DNA of 64,000 nucleotides from Combretum micranthum (GCA_024138025.1 JAMXBD010000113.1:558001-622000); one strand, 5' to 3'; positions 25,717 through 38,075 are shown, counted from the first letter of the stretch. The notes: generated from the letters alone by a model not told the origin. Program-made: numbers and translations.

Positions 25717-25963
25717 GGGATATTTGTAGTTTTTATCTTATGTTATATTGAAATGAACCTTGACTTATGATCAACTATGTTTGATAAGCATTTTGAATAA
25801 AAGGCCACACGTACGTGCCGCCCACCAAACTTAGATATTTGTAGTTTTCATCTTATGTTTTTAAACGGTGGTTACTATTTTCAATTTGATCAGTTATCAG
25901 TTTTCAAATAAAAATTTATGGGGTTTTTATAGATAGTGGAAAATTTGGGACAATAAAAAACCA
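25717..25963 (+). repeat. Right LTR of the copia element
   Basis: It starts TGGGATATTTGTAG and ends near AAAAAACCA. It is homologous to the left LTR but shorter, and it contains a second partial copy of its own start (GATATTTGTAGTTTTCATC near 25832), a sign of internal rearrangement. It is bracketed by an 18-bp perfect inverted repeat (25702-25719 and 25961-25978). Confidence 0.6.
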
Positions 25964-26130
25964 TTGGATCTTCACTTAGGTCACTAATAACTTAAATCCT
26001 ACTAATTTGATACAATAAAATTTGTTGGGAGTTTTTGGCTAATTGGTCCCTCACGTTTGGTCTTGTTAATCAACATCCTCTATAGACTTAGCTCCACAAT
26101 ATTAAATAGGAACTTAGTCAACATGTGAAC

Positions 26131-26419
26131 GAATAGCACCTGAATTTTAATAAAATATGCACTTAAGTTCTTGGATTTTGAAATTGATTAATTTAGTATA
26201 TGAATTTTAAAATTGATCGATTTAGTACTTGAAAGAACTTTTAATGAACACCAATAGTACCACCGTCAAGTTTTTTTCGGTATTAAATTAGTTAAATTCA
26301 AAACTTTTCAAGTATCAAATTAATCAATTTCAAAGTTTAGGTACTAAATTTATTAATTTCAAAGTAGTACCTAATTGTATATTTTACCAAAGTTTAGGTC
26401 GCTTTTGTGATATTATCCC
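26131..26419. repeat. Foldback (MITE-like) repeat, copy B
   Basis: Homologous to the repeat at 14266-14543. The left arm has TGAATTTTAATAAAATATGC and the right arm GTATATTTTACCAAAGTTTA, near reverse complements. The right end GATATTATCC agrees with copy A (GATAACATTATCC). No coding capacity. Confidence 0.65.
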
Positions 26420-28211
26420 GTTTGCGAATTACATTCTTGCTCTTGTCTAACCCATTTTTATCAAGCTCTCTCGAGCTAACATTTTTTAAGATCATCTTCA
26501 TCCTACTTAGATTCTATGCTTTGCTTTTATAGCATTGTGGGTGGGTGAGTCCATATTTAATTAATACTATTAATGATGTGCAATTATTTGTACAAAAGCA
26601 CATCTCTGTTGAGTTGAAATATTAGTAATGTGGGACTAGAGTAACACTCCAAAAGAGTAGATTTTACCCAAAAAAAAAAAAAAATCCACATTGTTTAAAA
26701 GTAAGATTGTTCTCTTAGTATAACTTAATATAAAGCATGAAACATAGTTTTGAATTATATTTATCACATGTATTATTATCAACAATGCATCATAGATTGT
26801 GAATAAATAATTAACAACTTCTATTCACATGATAAATAATCTAAATATTAAATGATATTTATTTTTTAACTACTTAATTATATCATATTCTATTTTTATT
26901 TTTATTTCTTATTCTGATAATAAATATTATATATTTATTTCATATATATTTAAAACAAGACCCAGTTAAACCGATTAGGCCCTAACAACTAGTCATCCCC
27001 TTACCCCAAGGTGGGTATATTTACAAACCTACCATGGTCAGGTTGTATTGGATCTCGGTTTAGACCTTGGTTTGGACCCGATGCGACCTAAAACTAGAAT
27101 AGTCATGATTCATCATATTGTCATAAACACTTAATAGCTAATAAAAATTGCATATCCCTCCTTTAATGCCTCTTTCTAATCATATCTCTCCATATATAAT
27201 GCAATTGGGTCTTCTTCAACGTTAATTGAAGTACAAGATCACACAAGTCACATGTAACCAGCATTAGACCCCTATAATTGAATATTGGTATTACCATGAG
27301 AAGGAACATACCATCTCTATACGATTTACTAGGCCACCACAATCTAAATATGGTTTTCTTACTCTAAAAAAAGTTTCTTTGCCACTACTTGTATCATCCT
27401 TTATTGTTATTTCTAGCTCTAAAGGTTTCATCTCGCTAATTATGAATGAGCTTAAGACTTATATCTAATAGGTCCTGTCTTCAAACTATTCTTCCCCTAC
27501 TACCCTTTAGTTACCCTAGGCATCCCTACTTAATTTTTAGATTCTTCTTGTTATCATACAACTCATCTTTTTCTCTATGCTATGAACTAAATAATCTATT
27601 TCCAATCTTCCACTCATTCATGCTACAGACAATTCCACCATGTTTATTATTTATAGACGTCATGCTACTAGTTCCCATCTCTGTCTACTAGAAACTTATT
27701 GCATTCCTATTCTATCTATGAATTTCATCTTCATGGGTCAATTATGTGATCTTGGTTCTAATGTTCTTTTTTTTTTTTCCTTTCTCTATTTATTGATTAC
27801 AAGATCCATAAATAAGGAAGGTTATTAAAACAAGATGTATGGTAGATAGATTATCTAAGCTCATTAATTTTCAAATTTCGTAATGTTAAATGTCAGTTAC
27901 CATAAATTTTAGTATCTCCTTATATTAATGGCATCTTTATCTTAATCTTGCTTTTGTAGCTAATTTCCATCCTTTAATTTCTCATAAATTATTGAGATCA
28001 ACAAGGTTAGAGTCTTGAATTATCTACATCGTCAATTTACAAGACAATTTGCTTTATCTTTTAAGGATGGTACTTCTATTTCCAAGTGTTCTTTTGAGAT
28101 TAATCATTCTGATTTAGCATGGTCATGTTGAATGCAATATCATATTATCCTTATTTATGGTTAAGTTCTCCTTTTGTTTTCCTCCTACTTTAGGAAAAAA
28201 AGAAAAAGAAG
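26420..28211. other. Intergenic DNA, no gene recognised
   Basis: No gene can be supported. A short GGTTTGGACCCGA-type patch at about 27005-27110 resembles the interior of hAT-type repeats but has no partner end. Open frames at 27446-27828 have no domain. Confidence 0.4.
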
Positions 28212-28216
28212 ATCGA

Positions 28217-28436
28217 TGTAACACATTGAAACTCCACCCACCAAGGTATTGTCCACTTTGGCCACCACCACACGGTTTTATCTTTTTAATGCCAGTGCTT
28301 TCTAGGGAGTCATTCATCCTAGGATTGTTCTACACAGAGCATACTTAACATTAGAGTTCCGATGAATTCTAATCCATTACACCAAAAGGTGCATTTGTGA
28401 TTAGAGTCCTACAGTTTATATTTGAGGAGTATCACA
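28217..28436 (-). repeat. Cassandra 3' LTR
   Basis: On the plus strand it starts TGTAACACATTG and ends GAGTATCACA. The 5S-like part (about 28300-28370) is more decayed than in the other LTR: the A-box region reads GCATACTTAAC. Confidence 0.85.
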
Positions 28437-28536
28437 TACTTTCTCACTTATAAAACTAAGGTCTTTGTTAGTTTCATTACACGAGTTTAGAACTGGGAGT
28501 GAGGACACACTCTTCCATCTTTGGCTAGTGAACTAC

Positions 28537-28548
28537 TCTGATACTACT
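28537..28548 (-). other. Primer binding site of the Cassandra element
   Basis: On the minus strand, directly after the 5' LTR, the sequence reads AGTAGTATCAGAG. The core differs at one base from the initiator-methionine tRNA primer site. This fixes the orientation. Confidence 0.7.
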
Positions 28549-28768
28549 TGTAACACCCGAAACTCCGTCCACCGATGTATTATTCGCTTTGGCTACACAC
28601 CGCACTATTTTATCCTTTTGGTGTTAGTTCTTCCCAAGGAGTCACCCATCCTGAGATTGCTTTGCACAAAGCACGCTTAAGTTTAGAGTTTCGACGAACT
28701 CTAAGCCATTACACCAAAAGGCACCTCCATGATTAGAGTTCCACCATCAATATTTGAGGAGTATTACA
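28549..28768 (-). repeat. Cassandra 5' LTR
   Basis: On the plus strand it starts TGTAACACCCG and ends GAGTATTACA. It is the better preserved copy of the 5S-derived region. Confidence 0.85.
28629..28701 (-). promoter_or_regulatory. 5S-rRNA-derived internal promoter in the Cassandra LTR
   Basis: On the minus strand the A-box-like AACTTAAGCGTGCT (about 28670-28683) is followed by GGATGGGTGACTCC and TTGGGAAG (about 28630-28651), the C-box region of plant 5S rRNA. These elements recruit RNA polymerase III in 5S genes. The segment is not a 5S gene: the rest of the rRNA is absent. Confidence 0.75.
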
Positions 28769-28773
28769 ATCGA

Positions 28774-31700
28774 AGTGAAGTTACCTTGATAATTGTTTAC
28801 TCCATCTAATGTTTACCTCCATCAGTTCTTAATAATCTTTCTACTTATGAAAAACTGTATGTCAAAACTCCAAATTATTATCTTTTTTTTAACATTTTGA
28901 GTGTGTTTATCGTGTTCTTTTCCACTTTCATGAACAAAATAAAATTAGACATCATGCTCGTCTTTGTTATTTTCTTACATGTAAAGATAAACCATATTAG
29001 CTTTTGGAAAAATACATCATTATTTTCTATATCAAAATTTCACTCCACTTGACTATCTCCTTTACTGTATTTTATTGATTTATGTGTCCAATGGTTTCTT
29101 AATATTATTGTAGAGGATGTAGTTAAGCTTAACTTTATGCCTACTTTGAATAAGGATAGACACATATTGGTTTAGTTAATTTTCAGGATAATGACATGAG
29201 GAGTACCTTTACTTTCACTTTTTGACAATTTCATGCCTGATGTTTAAATTTTGGTTAAAGAAATGTATGTTGACTATTACTTTAAAGTATTGACATTTCA
29301 ATGTCTAAATTGCCAAAAAGTAAAAGTGTATGCACCTTGTTTTAAAGTATGGAGACAAAGAAATGCTAGTACTTTGAAACAACATGCACTTTTTTACTAA
29401 AACTTAAACATTAGACATTAAATTGCCAAAAAAAGTGAAAGTACTCGTACCATTATCCCATTAATTTTCTTTCCAAACAAAACCAAATCATAAGAACATG
29501 GCTCATTGTTTATATATCAACCAAACCACACGGTTCAAACTAGAAATTTCCTAAATCATAAAATGTTAATTTGGTTTAAAAAAGTATACTGTAGTTTTTT
29601 AGAAAATATATTTGTACAATAAGTGATTCCATATAGAATGTTTTAAATTCATTTAATACTAATAAGTATTCATATTATATAAGTTAATATTTTGCAACTA
29701 AGAAATTTTAAATACCTATTAATAACTAATCAATTCATAAAATTAGCGTATAATATAAATTTGAGTCATTATTTATAATTTATAAATTATGTTCATAAAG
29801 TTAAATATGTACATTTTAATAAATGTAAACTACAATTCTTTGAAGTTTTATGCTATAATAAAACAATTGTTTTAGCTACAAAGTAATATAATATATATAC
29901 ATATGAAAATAATTTTATTTGGTTTTATGATTTAATCCAATTAATTTGGTTTTATTTTACAAGTTATTTTTTGCCTACCCTCATCTTGGGTATTGTTCCT
30001 AAGGAACTTAAAGCGTTTGTTAAAACTATACATAATGCCAATCCAGGTTAATCCTAAAGAAAGAGAGTTCCCACATCATTCAACCAATAACATTGTTTTT
30101 ATGATAATGTGTCTTTGTTTAAACCTCTACCTTCATGAGGCTAGCTTTAGCCCTAATTGGTAAGAAGCTTTTATAGAAGAACTTTAAGCATTTAAGAAAA
30201 CTCACACTTGGCATTCAACTGACTTACCTCTTAGTTGGTTGCAAATGTGTCTATAAACTCAAAGCCTAATCTAATGGTTCGATTGATTGTTATGAGAGTT
30301 GCTTAGTGGCCAAATGATATACTCAAGAGTGTGGGATTTATTATAGTTGTGCATATAACTTCTTAAGGTTGTAAATGAGCCAAATTAGGTCGAGCTTTTG
30401 AAGGCTCATACTCAGCTTGATTAAAAATTATCAAGCTTGAGCTCAGTCCAAGGTTTTTTGTTGAGCTTGAAACTTACTATCAAGCTTAACTTGATTAGAT
30501 AAATGAGTTTATTTATTAAGCTCGAGCTTAAGTAGCTAATAAGTTTAAAGATTATTTATTTGAGCTTAAGTCCTTTTCTCCATTTTTGCTTTGTTGTGAT
30601 AATTGTTTTGCTGTGTAGATTGCTTACAATGATTTTTTTTTTTCAATACATGCACCAAACATATTGACATAAATTGTCATTTTGTGCAATATCTTGTGAC
30701 TCTTGGTGCTTTACACTTGCTACCTACTTCATCCACAAATCGAGTTGACAATATTTTCACCATTATTCATCTGCATGATCACTTTCAAGATTCGGTTTCT
30801 AAACTCAAGTTTTATATTATGGATGATTTGGTGTTACTATGAATAATGTTGTATTATTATGAATGATTTGTATTTATGTTATATATTTTATATTAATGAC
30901 CACTTTCCTTAAATAAGTGAGCTACCTAATTAGAAATAGGGTCCTCACACTGTACAAAACACACAATTCGATATACACAATTTCATTCTAGTTTCTCTAT
31001 TGCTAACAGTTGATAAATGTTGGCATGTGATATGAGAGGGCTAATGGGATTTGTTAATTTAGTGAAGCCATGGAGAGCTATCTTGAATAACTTTGTTGAA
31101 CATGTAGAGTGGGTTAATCAAATGGAGGAGCTGCTTGCACCTTCAAAATACTTCCCTAAAAAGTTTAAGGAAGCGAATGATGACCAACTTGTTTAATTTG
31201 AAAAAGGAAGCTAGATATCAACAGGTAGGAAAATGAATTATGCACTAAAAGCTTTACAAGTTATTGGAGAGTAAAAAGTTCAAAAGCTTTAGTAGCATGT
31301 ATACCACAGAGAAAAGCATGAATGTAGTCTTTTGAGTTAAGTTATATTGTAGTGGTCATCACGGCCAAGCTATTGACAAGGTCGTGGACATATCAAGAAT
31401 CATGACCATTTTATGAAATAGAAAGCCCAATTGGTGATGAGAAAGAGGCCACTAAAGAAAAGGGCTCTCAAGATATGGGAAGGAAAAATATGCTAACGTA
31501 ACATTTTAGGTCCCCATGTAAAAATTTCAATTTGGTTTAGCTAAAATCCCTTTGCCAATGGTTGGGATGAAAAGTGAAAGATACTTTGGGCATCATAGAT
31601 GAAGTGGATTAAGTTCCTCTAATTTTATGGTAAGTTCATCTTTCTTGTAGTTGCCATTTAACTAGATAAGTTTTTCATAGGAGTCGTCAAATAATGTTTG

Positions 31701-34700
31701 TGGATGATCTTGTTGAAGATTATTATAGTGCATGAAATACGATATTGTGCTTCAAATAGCCTCGGAGAAAACTTGTTTTGATAACACATGGAAGAAGGTG
31801 ATTAGAGAGAGGCATGAAAGGACGAATAAATTATCTCAACGACTTGCTAGTGCACGAGAATGAACCTTTACACATTATTCACCAAATTGACGGTTTGGTC
31901 TTTGAGATAAAAATTGTAATGACATAATCGTGTTTGTTTGAATTTCCTTAAAGTTTCTAAAATGCCCCCAAAAATAATAAAATAATAAAATAGTATTATA
32001 GTAGTTTTACCCCATGTGCCTCTTCCCAATACTAGTTATGTTGGACCAATGATTTCTACCATTGAATAGAAAAAAAAAAAAAAAAAAAAAAAAACCTTAC
32101 ACTCTCCCTCTAGACACAACAAGAGTACGACTAAGGTAAACTAAGTAAATATTTGAATATAATTCTAGTATTGTGCCAATATCTATATTAGGTTAGATAT
32201 CTTTAATACATGTCTAATTAAACTAGGTAAATATCTTTATTACATCTCTAATCAAATTAGGTGCAATTAGTCACTAACCCAAAAAGTTGATCAATAATTT
32301 AAATTTGGACAAGCTTATTACCAAATAAGTCTCAATGGAGAATTAGAAAGAAAATTAAACAAGAAGAATGTATTTTTAGTACATAAAATGACAAAAGTAG
32401 ATATCACATGATCTCTTCAAGGAATCACGGTTAGCAATTTGGTCCTCCACGATACGGCCATTAGCATCATATACATTACCGGTTTATCATGTAGTTGTTG
32501 ACGGATTCTAATTGTAATAATTTATTCATATTTGTATGTATATGTAAGGTTTTACAATTAAATCAAACTTAATTAAAAATTGGAATTGTGAGATCACGTG
32601 GCGTCATAAAACAAGAAGAAAAAGGACTTGTCGGAGGGGTTCAATCAAAAGACAACAGTATTAAAAAGGGATAGGGCAATGAAAGTAATGATCTCGTAAA
32701 GGAAGTCAAATTGGCATTTATAAGAAAGGTTGTTTGCTTTTCCACGTGATTTCCTCCCAGGATATATATTCTCTGATAATAACTGCTTGCAAACAGATAC
32801 AAAAAGGCAGCAAGGACAGCAAAATTAAAGATTGGGTGAAAGAAAGAAAATGAAAAAAGTTGGACACATTCAATCATTTCAAATCTTCGTTGACACCAAG
32901 GAATTGACGTGTTGAAGCAACAGTGGTTGTTGAGTAAACACCGTATAACGAGGAAGAAGCTTTCCTTATACAATTTTTTTCACCAACATATGCATACATA
33001 CTTTATACTAGCTTATTTAAGTTACTGTGGGGTGGGAGTGAAACCCAGAGATATTTTGTCAACTTTGGAGGCAGCTAATTGTTAATGATGTCTGATTCTT
33101 TTTTAAAATCATCATCATAATTCCTAGAAATAGTCAATTTGCATCTATCATTCGAAATCAAAACCTAGCTAGGTGGCTTTGTTTGTGTTGATAACGGTTT
33201 TTATGATCTTGTTTGATTTGATATTTGTAGCATATAAATTTTTATGATAATTTTATTTTGTTATAATAGTTTTAAGAGGTTGTAAATAATAGTGATTTGG
33301 AATGATTTAAAGTATGAAGGTTGAAACGGATTTACCGTGATGAAGTAATTGTGCTGAATTATTTAACTCATTTTCGTGCGAATTGACATTAATTTTTCTT
33401 ATTTTCCTATTAATATGCTCTGAAATTATTTCACTCATTTTCCTTGCTAAATGATAATTATTTTTCTTATTTTTCTCATTCATATGCTCTGTAATTATTG
33501 TTAAACATCACCCATGGTGATCTTACAACCTAATTTGCTCCCTATCATTAGCTACCTCCAAATTTCATTACTATTAACCACACCCAAGTGATATTACAAT
33601 AGTATTTGGTAATTTTAAAGTTTTAACCATAATATATATTTATTTATTTAATAAAAGGGCTATTTCTATGAACACAACATCCCCTCTCAATGATATTACA
33701 ATGTATACGGTTCATATCTGGAGGATGGAAGAAAAAATGTTCTGTATTAATATACACTTGTTAGCAATATATCGGTGAAGAAAGCATATTCATTGGCTTT
33801 TACCATAAGATAATGTTTGATTTGTAACTTTTTAAGATATTGAATAATATAAAATCTAGTATTTCATATTTGGCTTATGGAATAAGTTTGGTATTGGACA
33901 AAACTCCCCTTATGATATTGAACAAACTGCAAATTTTTTTTTTTTTTTTTTTTTTGCTACTGTATTCAGGGTGTAAAATTTTTTAAACAAGATATAAAAT
34001 GAAATTTCTTAATCAAATCTTTGGAGGTTAACACTTTTTATCATACACCACCTTACTTTTACCTCTCAACAAATTATCATTATCTCCTGTTTAGTATGGT
34101 AAATGTTTAGGAGTTGTTGTGTGTTTGGCTTTGCACTATATTAGAGACCAGATGCTAGAGATACATGCATAATGACATTACATGGGATTTAAATAAATTA
34201 AACAACTAAAAATGATCAATATGCCTGTCTAACGACTTAATATATAAAAATTATTGTTTTGCATAAGAATTTTGAGCTAACTAGCTATATTTACCTGCCA
34301 AATAAAAAGATGTATCTACAGAGATAATATTATGAAAGACAAAGCAAATTAGATATAATATTAATTATTTAATTAAATTAAATAGAAGAGGGTAGCATTG
34401 CTGGAGGCTGAGGCTTTAAGTTACCAAAACAATTAAGCACTCAAGGCAGCCAGTGGTCCTCAAATGAGTACTCCCCAAGTTAATATTTTCCACCATATCT
34501 CTCCTCCTTTCTCTCTCCCTAAATATATATATGTAATGATAGTTCTTCTGCCTGGGTGGAAGAAACATGTCATATATATTAGGGCTAAGCATCCCTACTG
34601 AAACAGGACAACAAATATAAAAAATGGTTGATGGAGGAGACATCCCTTGCAATATCACTGTTGGGCTAACCAAGACCACCTAGGTCTACACTTTCTATAT

Positions 34701-34770
34701 TTGAGGGTGCTCTTTTTCTGGAATATAATTAAGCAGCATTCCTTAATAAGGTTGTTTAGTATAGGAGACC
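28774..34770. other. Long gene-free stretch upstream of the MYB gene
   Basis: No gene is supported in 6 kb. At 30365-30590 AGCTTGAGCTC-type motifs after GGTTGTAAATGAGCC mark a truncated hAT-like repeat. A run of 24 A or so lies at 32070-32094 and a T run at 33934-33955. The region 30950-31500 has broken frames that vaguely resemble a retrotransposon gag but could not be confirmed. The last 300 bases hold a possible MYB promoter: a C/T-rich patch at 34498-34520 next to ATATATATAT, and CTATATTTG near 34697. Neither is decisive. Confidence 0.4.
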
Positions 34771-36067
34771 ATGGGACATCACTGCTGCACCAAACAGAAA
34801 GTGAAAAGAGGGCTTTGGTCTCCTGAAGAAGATGAGAAGCTAGTCAAGTTCATCACCACCCATGGCCATGGAAGTTGGAGCTCCGTTCCCAAACTAGCAG
34901 GCATGCCTACATACTTACATATATAAATATATTAATATCATCATCCCCCTCATATAATCCATTAAATGTTATCTAAGCATACCAGTATTTCACCTATGAA
35001 TAAACTTTGCAGTTTTTTTAGGTTCTTAACAAGTGCTACAGGATGACCCGGTACATGTATAATAATGAAAATTTGATGGGATATGTGTAGGTTTGCAGAG
35101 GTGCGGAAAGAGTTGTAGATTGAGGTGGATAAACTATCTGAGGCCAGATCTGAAGAGGGGTTCATTCTCAGCACAAGAGGAAAGGACCATCATAGATGTT
35201 CATAGAATACTTGGAAACAGATGGTCCCAGATTGCCAAACACTTGCCTGGAAGAACAGACAACGAGGTCAAGAACTTCTGGAATTCCTGCATTAAGAAAA
35301 AGCTCATTGCTCAAGGCTTAGATCCCAACACCCACAATCTCCTTCCCACTTCTAAGTCTTCTTCTCTCCTCCAAAAACAACAGTCTCATTCCATTTTCCA
35401 TCCACACGACAGCCAAAGCCAAGCTCATAATGTTTCAACCGACATGAACAAGGCAATGATTCCTTTTGTCACACTACCTCGTGTCGTTTCTGATACTGAT
35501 GACAACATGAATAATAATAATAATAACAGTGTCGTCACAGCCAGTTCTATTTCTGTCATCGCTGCTCCCCAGTTGCATGAACCTACTTGTACTAGCAGTA
35601 CTGCCATGATGCCACCACCTATGTCCATTCCTTTCTATGATGTCGAAGAAAACCAACACGACAACACATTCGCCGACACCATCTCCGCCTCCTCTCTACT
35701 GCTAAGTCCATCACCATCACAAGCAGCTCGGTTCAATAACAGTAGCATGATGGAACAAATGGGAGGCTGCGGCGGTTGGGACCCAACCAACTGCAACCCC
35801 CCCATCCATCTGGGCAGCACCGGGAGACACGATCAGGAAGTATATCATCAACAAATCCCAATAGAAGCTGCCAAGTTAGATAATGTAAAGCATGCTACCA
35901 ATTACTATCTCTACAACACTCAAGCAGGAATACTTGGAGATTCTTCCATGGTTTCGGTAGAGAACTCTGCTTTTGATTTGGATTTTTTGGAGTCGAACAC
36001 GTCGGTTTCTACCTGTGGGATGTACTATAATTTAAGTCCAATGGACCAGCTTCCATGGAACTGCTGA
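34771..36067 (+). CDS. R2R3-MYB transcription factor, MYB26/MS35-like
   Basis: A nuclear DNA-binding regulator of 368 residues. Exons are 34771-34900 and 35091-36067. The first exon gives [20 protein letters not shown]; the second opens within Gly-44 and continues [12 protein letters not shown]. Repeat R2 (about 14-64) has Trp 16, 36 and 56; R3 (about 67-114) has Phe 69, Trp 88 and Trp 107, the standard spacing. The N-terminus and [16 protein letters not shown] recall the MYB26/MYB67/MYB103 group; Arabidopsis MYB26 (MALE STERILE 35), of similar length, drives secondary thickening of the anther endothecium. The C-terminal part (115-368) is Ser/Asn-rich with an Asn run near 35516 and ends DQLPWNC. 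The intron needs a GC donor (AG|GC...AG); a stop follows if it is not removed. The second intron usual in R3 is absent. Family is certain; the exact orthologue is from memory. Confidence 0.93.
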
Positions 36068-38035
36068 CTAAGTTAAGGCTCTCTTATGCTGTTATCCTTG
36101 TCCTGTGTTCCCTTTTCTTAGCTATTATGTTATGTGCTTCTTTGTGTGTTGTTCCCTATTCTTTCATTTTTATGTTTAACTTGGGGTGGCAAAGAGAGTG
36201 TTTGCCATCCTTCTACCACTGAACTAATCTAATGGAGGAGGAGTATGCCAAAAGATGAAGGTCCAAGATACCATTCATTATACTCCTTTTGTTGTAGAGA
36301 GAACATAATTAATTATGCTACATGCACATCATTATTGTCCCATCTTTTTATGTTGTAATTTGGCTTATTTTATACTATAATGTACATTTTAAATTTTTAT
36401 TTCTTTTCTTTGTTTTTAGAAAACTATCCCTTAAGCATGTACAACTCGCTTTTGATGAGGGGACAAAGTTATTTGAAGTGACATGTCATGATTAGAGTAG
36501 GAGTAAACAAATCGAATTAAAATGATACAGCACTTGAATTTTATTTCAGCTTAGTCTATAATCGACTCATCACAATGAAGTTTCAAATATTAAATTCAAA
36601 TTCAATTCAAAGTAATACTCTATGAATTTGAGTTTGACTTAATTAGATTCAATATAATTTTAGATTGTTTAATTTTCATGTGTATCTATATCTTATTGTT
36701 TAATATGTTTATAAGTAAAAATATCTATTTATCATCTTTATATGTTTTTAATAAATAGTCTATTTGAAAATCACAAAAAAAAAAAAAAAGAAAAGAAAAG
36801 ATGTCAAAATGACCTAAAAACAAAAAATTCAATAAACCCTTAAATAAGTTAAGCTTGAACTTCTAGTGAAAGACATAAATCAAGGTTAAACTAATGTTCA
36901 AGTGAGAGTATTAAGTTTGAATCCCCCTTCCCTGTTATAATGATAAAAAATAAAAAATAAAAAAAGAAAAGCTAGAACTCTGCTCAAACTCAACCTAATT
37001 ATTATTGAATCAACTCAAATAAGTATCAAGATAAACTTAAAAATTTCACAATAGTTTAACTTGTTTTCCTTTGATATGAAACTTTGTATTAGGGTACCAT
37101 AGATGAAAGGTTGTTATGTTTAAAATTCATATCTATCACTATTGACAGCATATAAATTCTTATAATGTCTGTGTTAGGAACGAATTTCTAATGAAACAAA
37201 TTAGGAGAATAACAATGACTTAGAGGCACGAATGATATCGCTTTCCTTAGAAAATTTATGCTTCTCACACAAAGTTTGCTATGAAAGTTATGTTGCGAAA
37301 TTCTCCTAGGATTTAACTAAGTCTTGATACTTGAATAGCAAATTTCAAGTATCAAACCACACTTAAATATATTTGAGATATATGTGTATAATGTTGTTAA
37401 CAAAAAAGAGAAATAAAGAGAAGAATTATGATCATATGTACATTACCAATTGCAACACATTATATTCATAATGATTAGATATTCTAACCATTACAACTTT
37501 CTCTAAGAGTCATATTGTTTGGACATGGGTTGCATCGTTTGGATTTCAAGTTGGTTAGTTAATTATTAATTAACATGAACCATTATAATATTATCATGAA
37601 TCAATGTAACCCAAATACATAAAACTCTTTAAGAAATTGATCAAAAGTTGCAACTATTAAAAAATTAACCGTTAAAACAAAATGATCATTACGTCAATAG
37701 AGATCACACCCGTGATTGTGGTGGATATCAAAATTTTGTTTCATTTTAATCTTCTTCCTTATTTTAAGTGCAATATCCACATTATGGATTATATAATTGA
37801 CAATCTATATCTACAGTCTGTCTGTCAAATTTATGTTATCTAAAATTTTGTTTCCCTACTTTTATTCGATTTTAACAGGGAGTGAAAAACAAATCGATAA
37901 AAAAAAACTGAATAAAAACTAGAAAACTCATTACGGAATACAGTTAACTAGTCTATTGTTTTCAGTTTATGGTTAGAAATTTTAATTTTTTCGATTATAA
38001 TCGACAAAAACTGATAGTTTCAGTTAACTTGTCTA

Positions 38036-38067
<32 letters not shown>

Positions 38068-38075
38068 GTATATAA
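36068..38075. other. MYB 3' region and AT-rich intergenic DNA
   Basis: The first 300-350 bases probably hold the MYB 3' untranslated region, but no clear polyadenylation signal could be chosen. A hAT-like piece starts near 36498 (TAGGAGTAAACAAATCG) without a convincing partner. A (TA)n run at 38038-38063 borders the next element. Confidence 0.4.

Larger units (their letters stand above)
18903..25963 (+). mobile_element. Degenerate Ty1/copia retrotransposon with nested insertion
   Basis: A full-length but inactive copia element about 7 kb long: left LTR, gag, protease, integrase, reverse transcriptase, RNase H, right LTR. The order integrase before reverse transcriptase identifies copia. Every domain is broken by stops and frameshifts. 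A separate 1.65-kb element sits between the reverse transcriptase and RNase H. No tRNA primer site could be read after the left LTR, and no host target duplication was clear because the outer ends are eroded. Confidence 0.8.
28217..28768 (-). mobile_element. Complete Cassandra TRIM retrotransposon (552 bp)
   Basis: Two 220-bp LTRs (28217-28436 and 28549-28768) flank 112 bp of non-coding DNA. The element is bounded by a perfect 5-bp duplication, ATCGA (28212-28216 and 28769-28773). Both LTRs contain a stretch derived from 5S rRNA, the defining mark of Cassandra elements. The primer site next to the right LTR reads TAGTATCAGAG on the minus strand, one change from the initiator-Met tRNA complement TGGTATCAGAG, so the element points left. 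The LTRs are only about three-quarters identical by eye, so the insertion is old. Cassandra has no proteins and relies on other retrotransposons. Confidence 0.9.

Noticed and set aside
18903..25963. An intact, mobile copia element
   Set aside because: Multiple in-frame stops in every domain, an altered protease motif, lost zinc-knuckle cysteines and a nested insertion.
28123..28680. Open frames across the Cassandra element
   Set aside because: The element is non-coding; the frames cross LTR boundaries.
28629..28701. A 5S rRNA gene
   Set aside because: Only the A-box to C-box part is present, duplicated in two LTRs with TG...CA ends, so it is the Cassandra-derived segment.
30950..31500. Retrotransposon gag with a zinc knuckle (GHHGQAIDK)
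   Set aside because: The Cys and His spacing of a knuckle is missing and no adjoining frame supports it.
35425..35820. Minus-strand frames across the MYB second exon
   Set aside because: Shadow frames of the MYB coding sequence with no domain.
36498..36998. A further hAT-type element starting TAGGAGTAAACAAATCG
   Set aside because: The best right end (CAACCTA) is flanked by ATTATTAT against GATTAGAG on the left, which is not a duplication.
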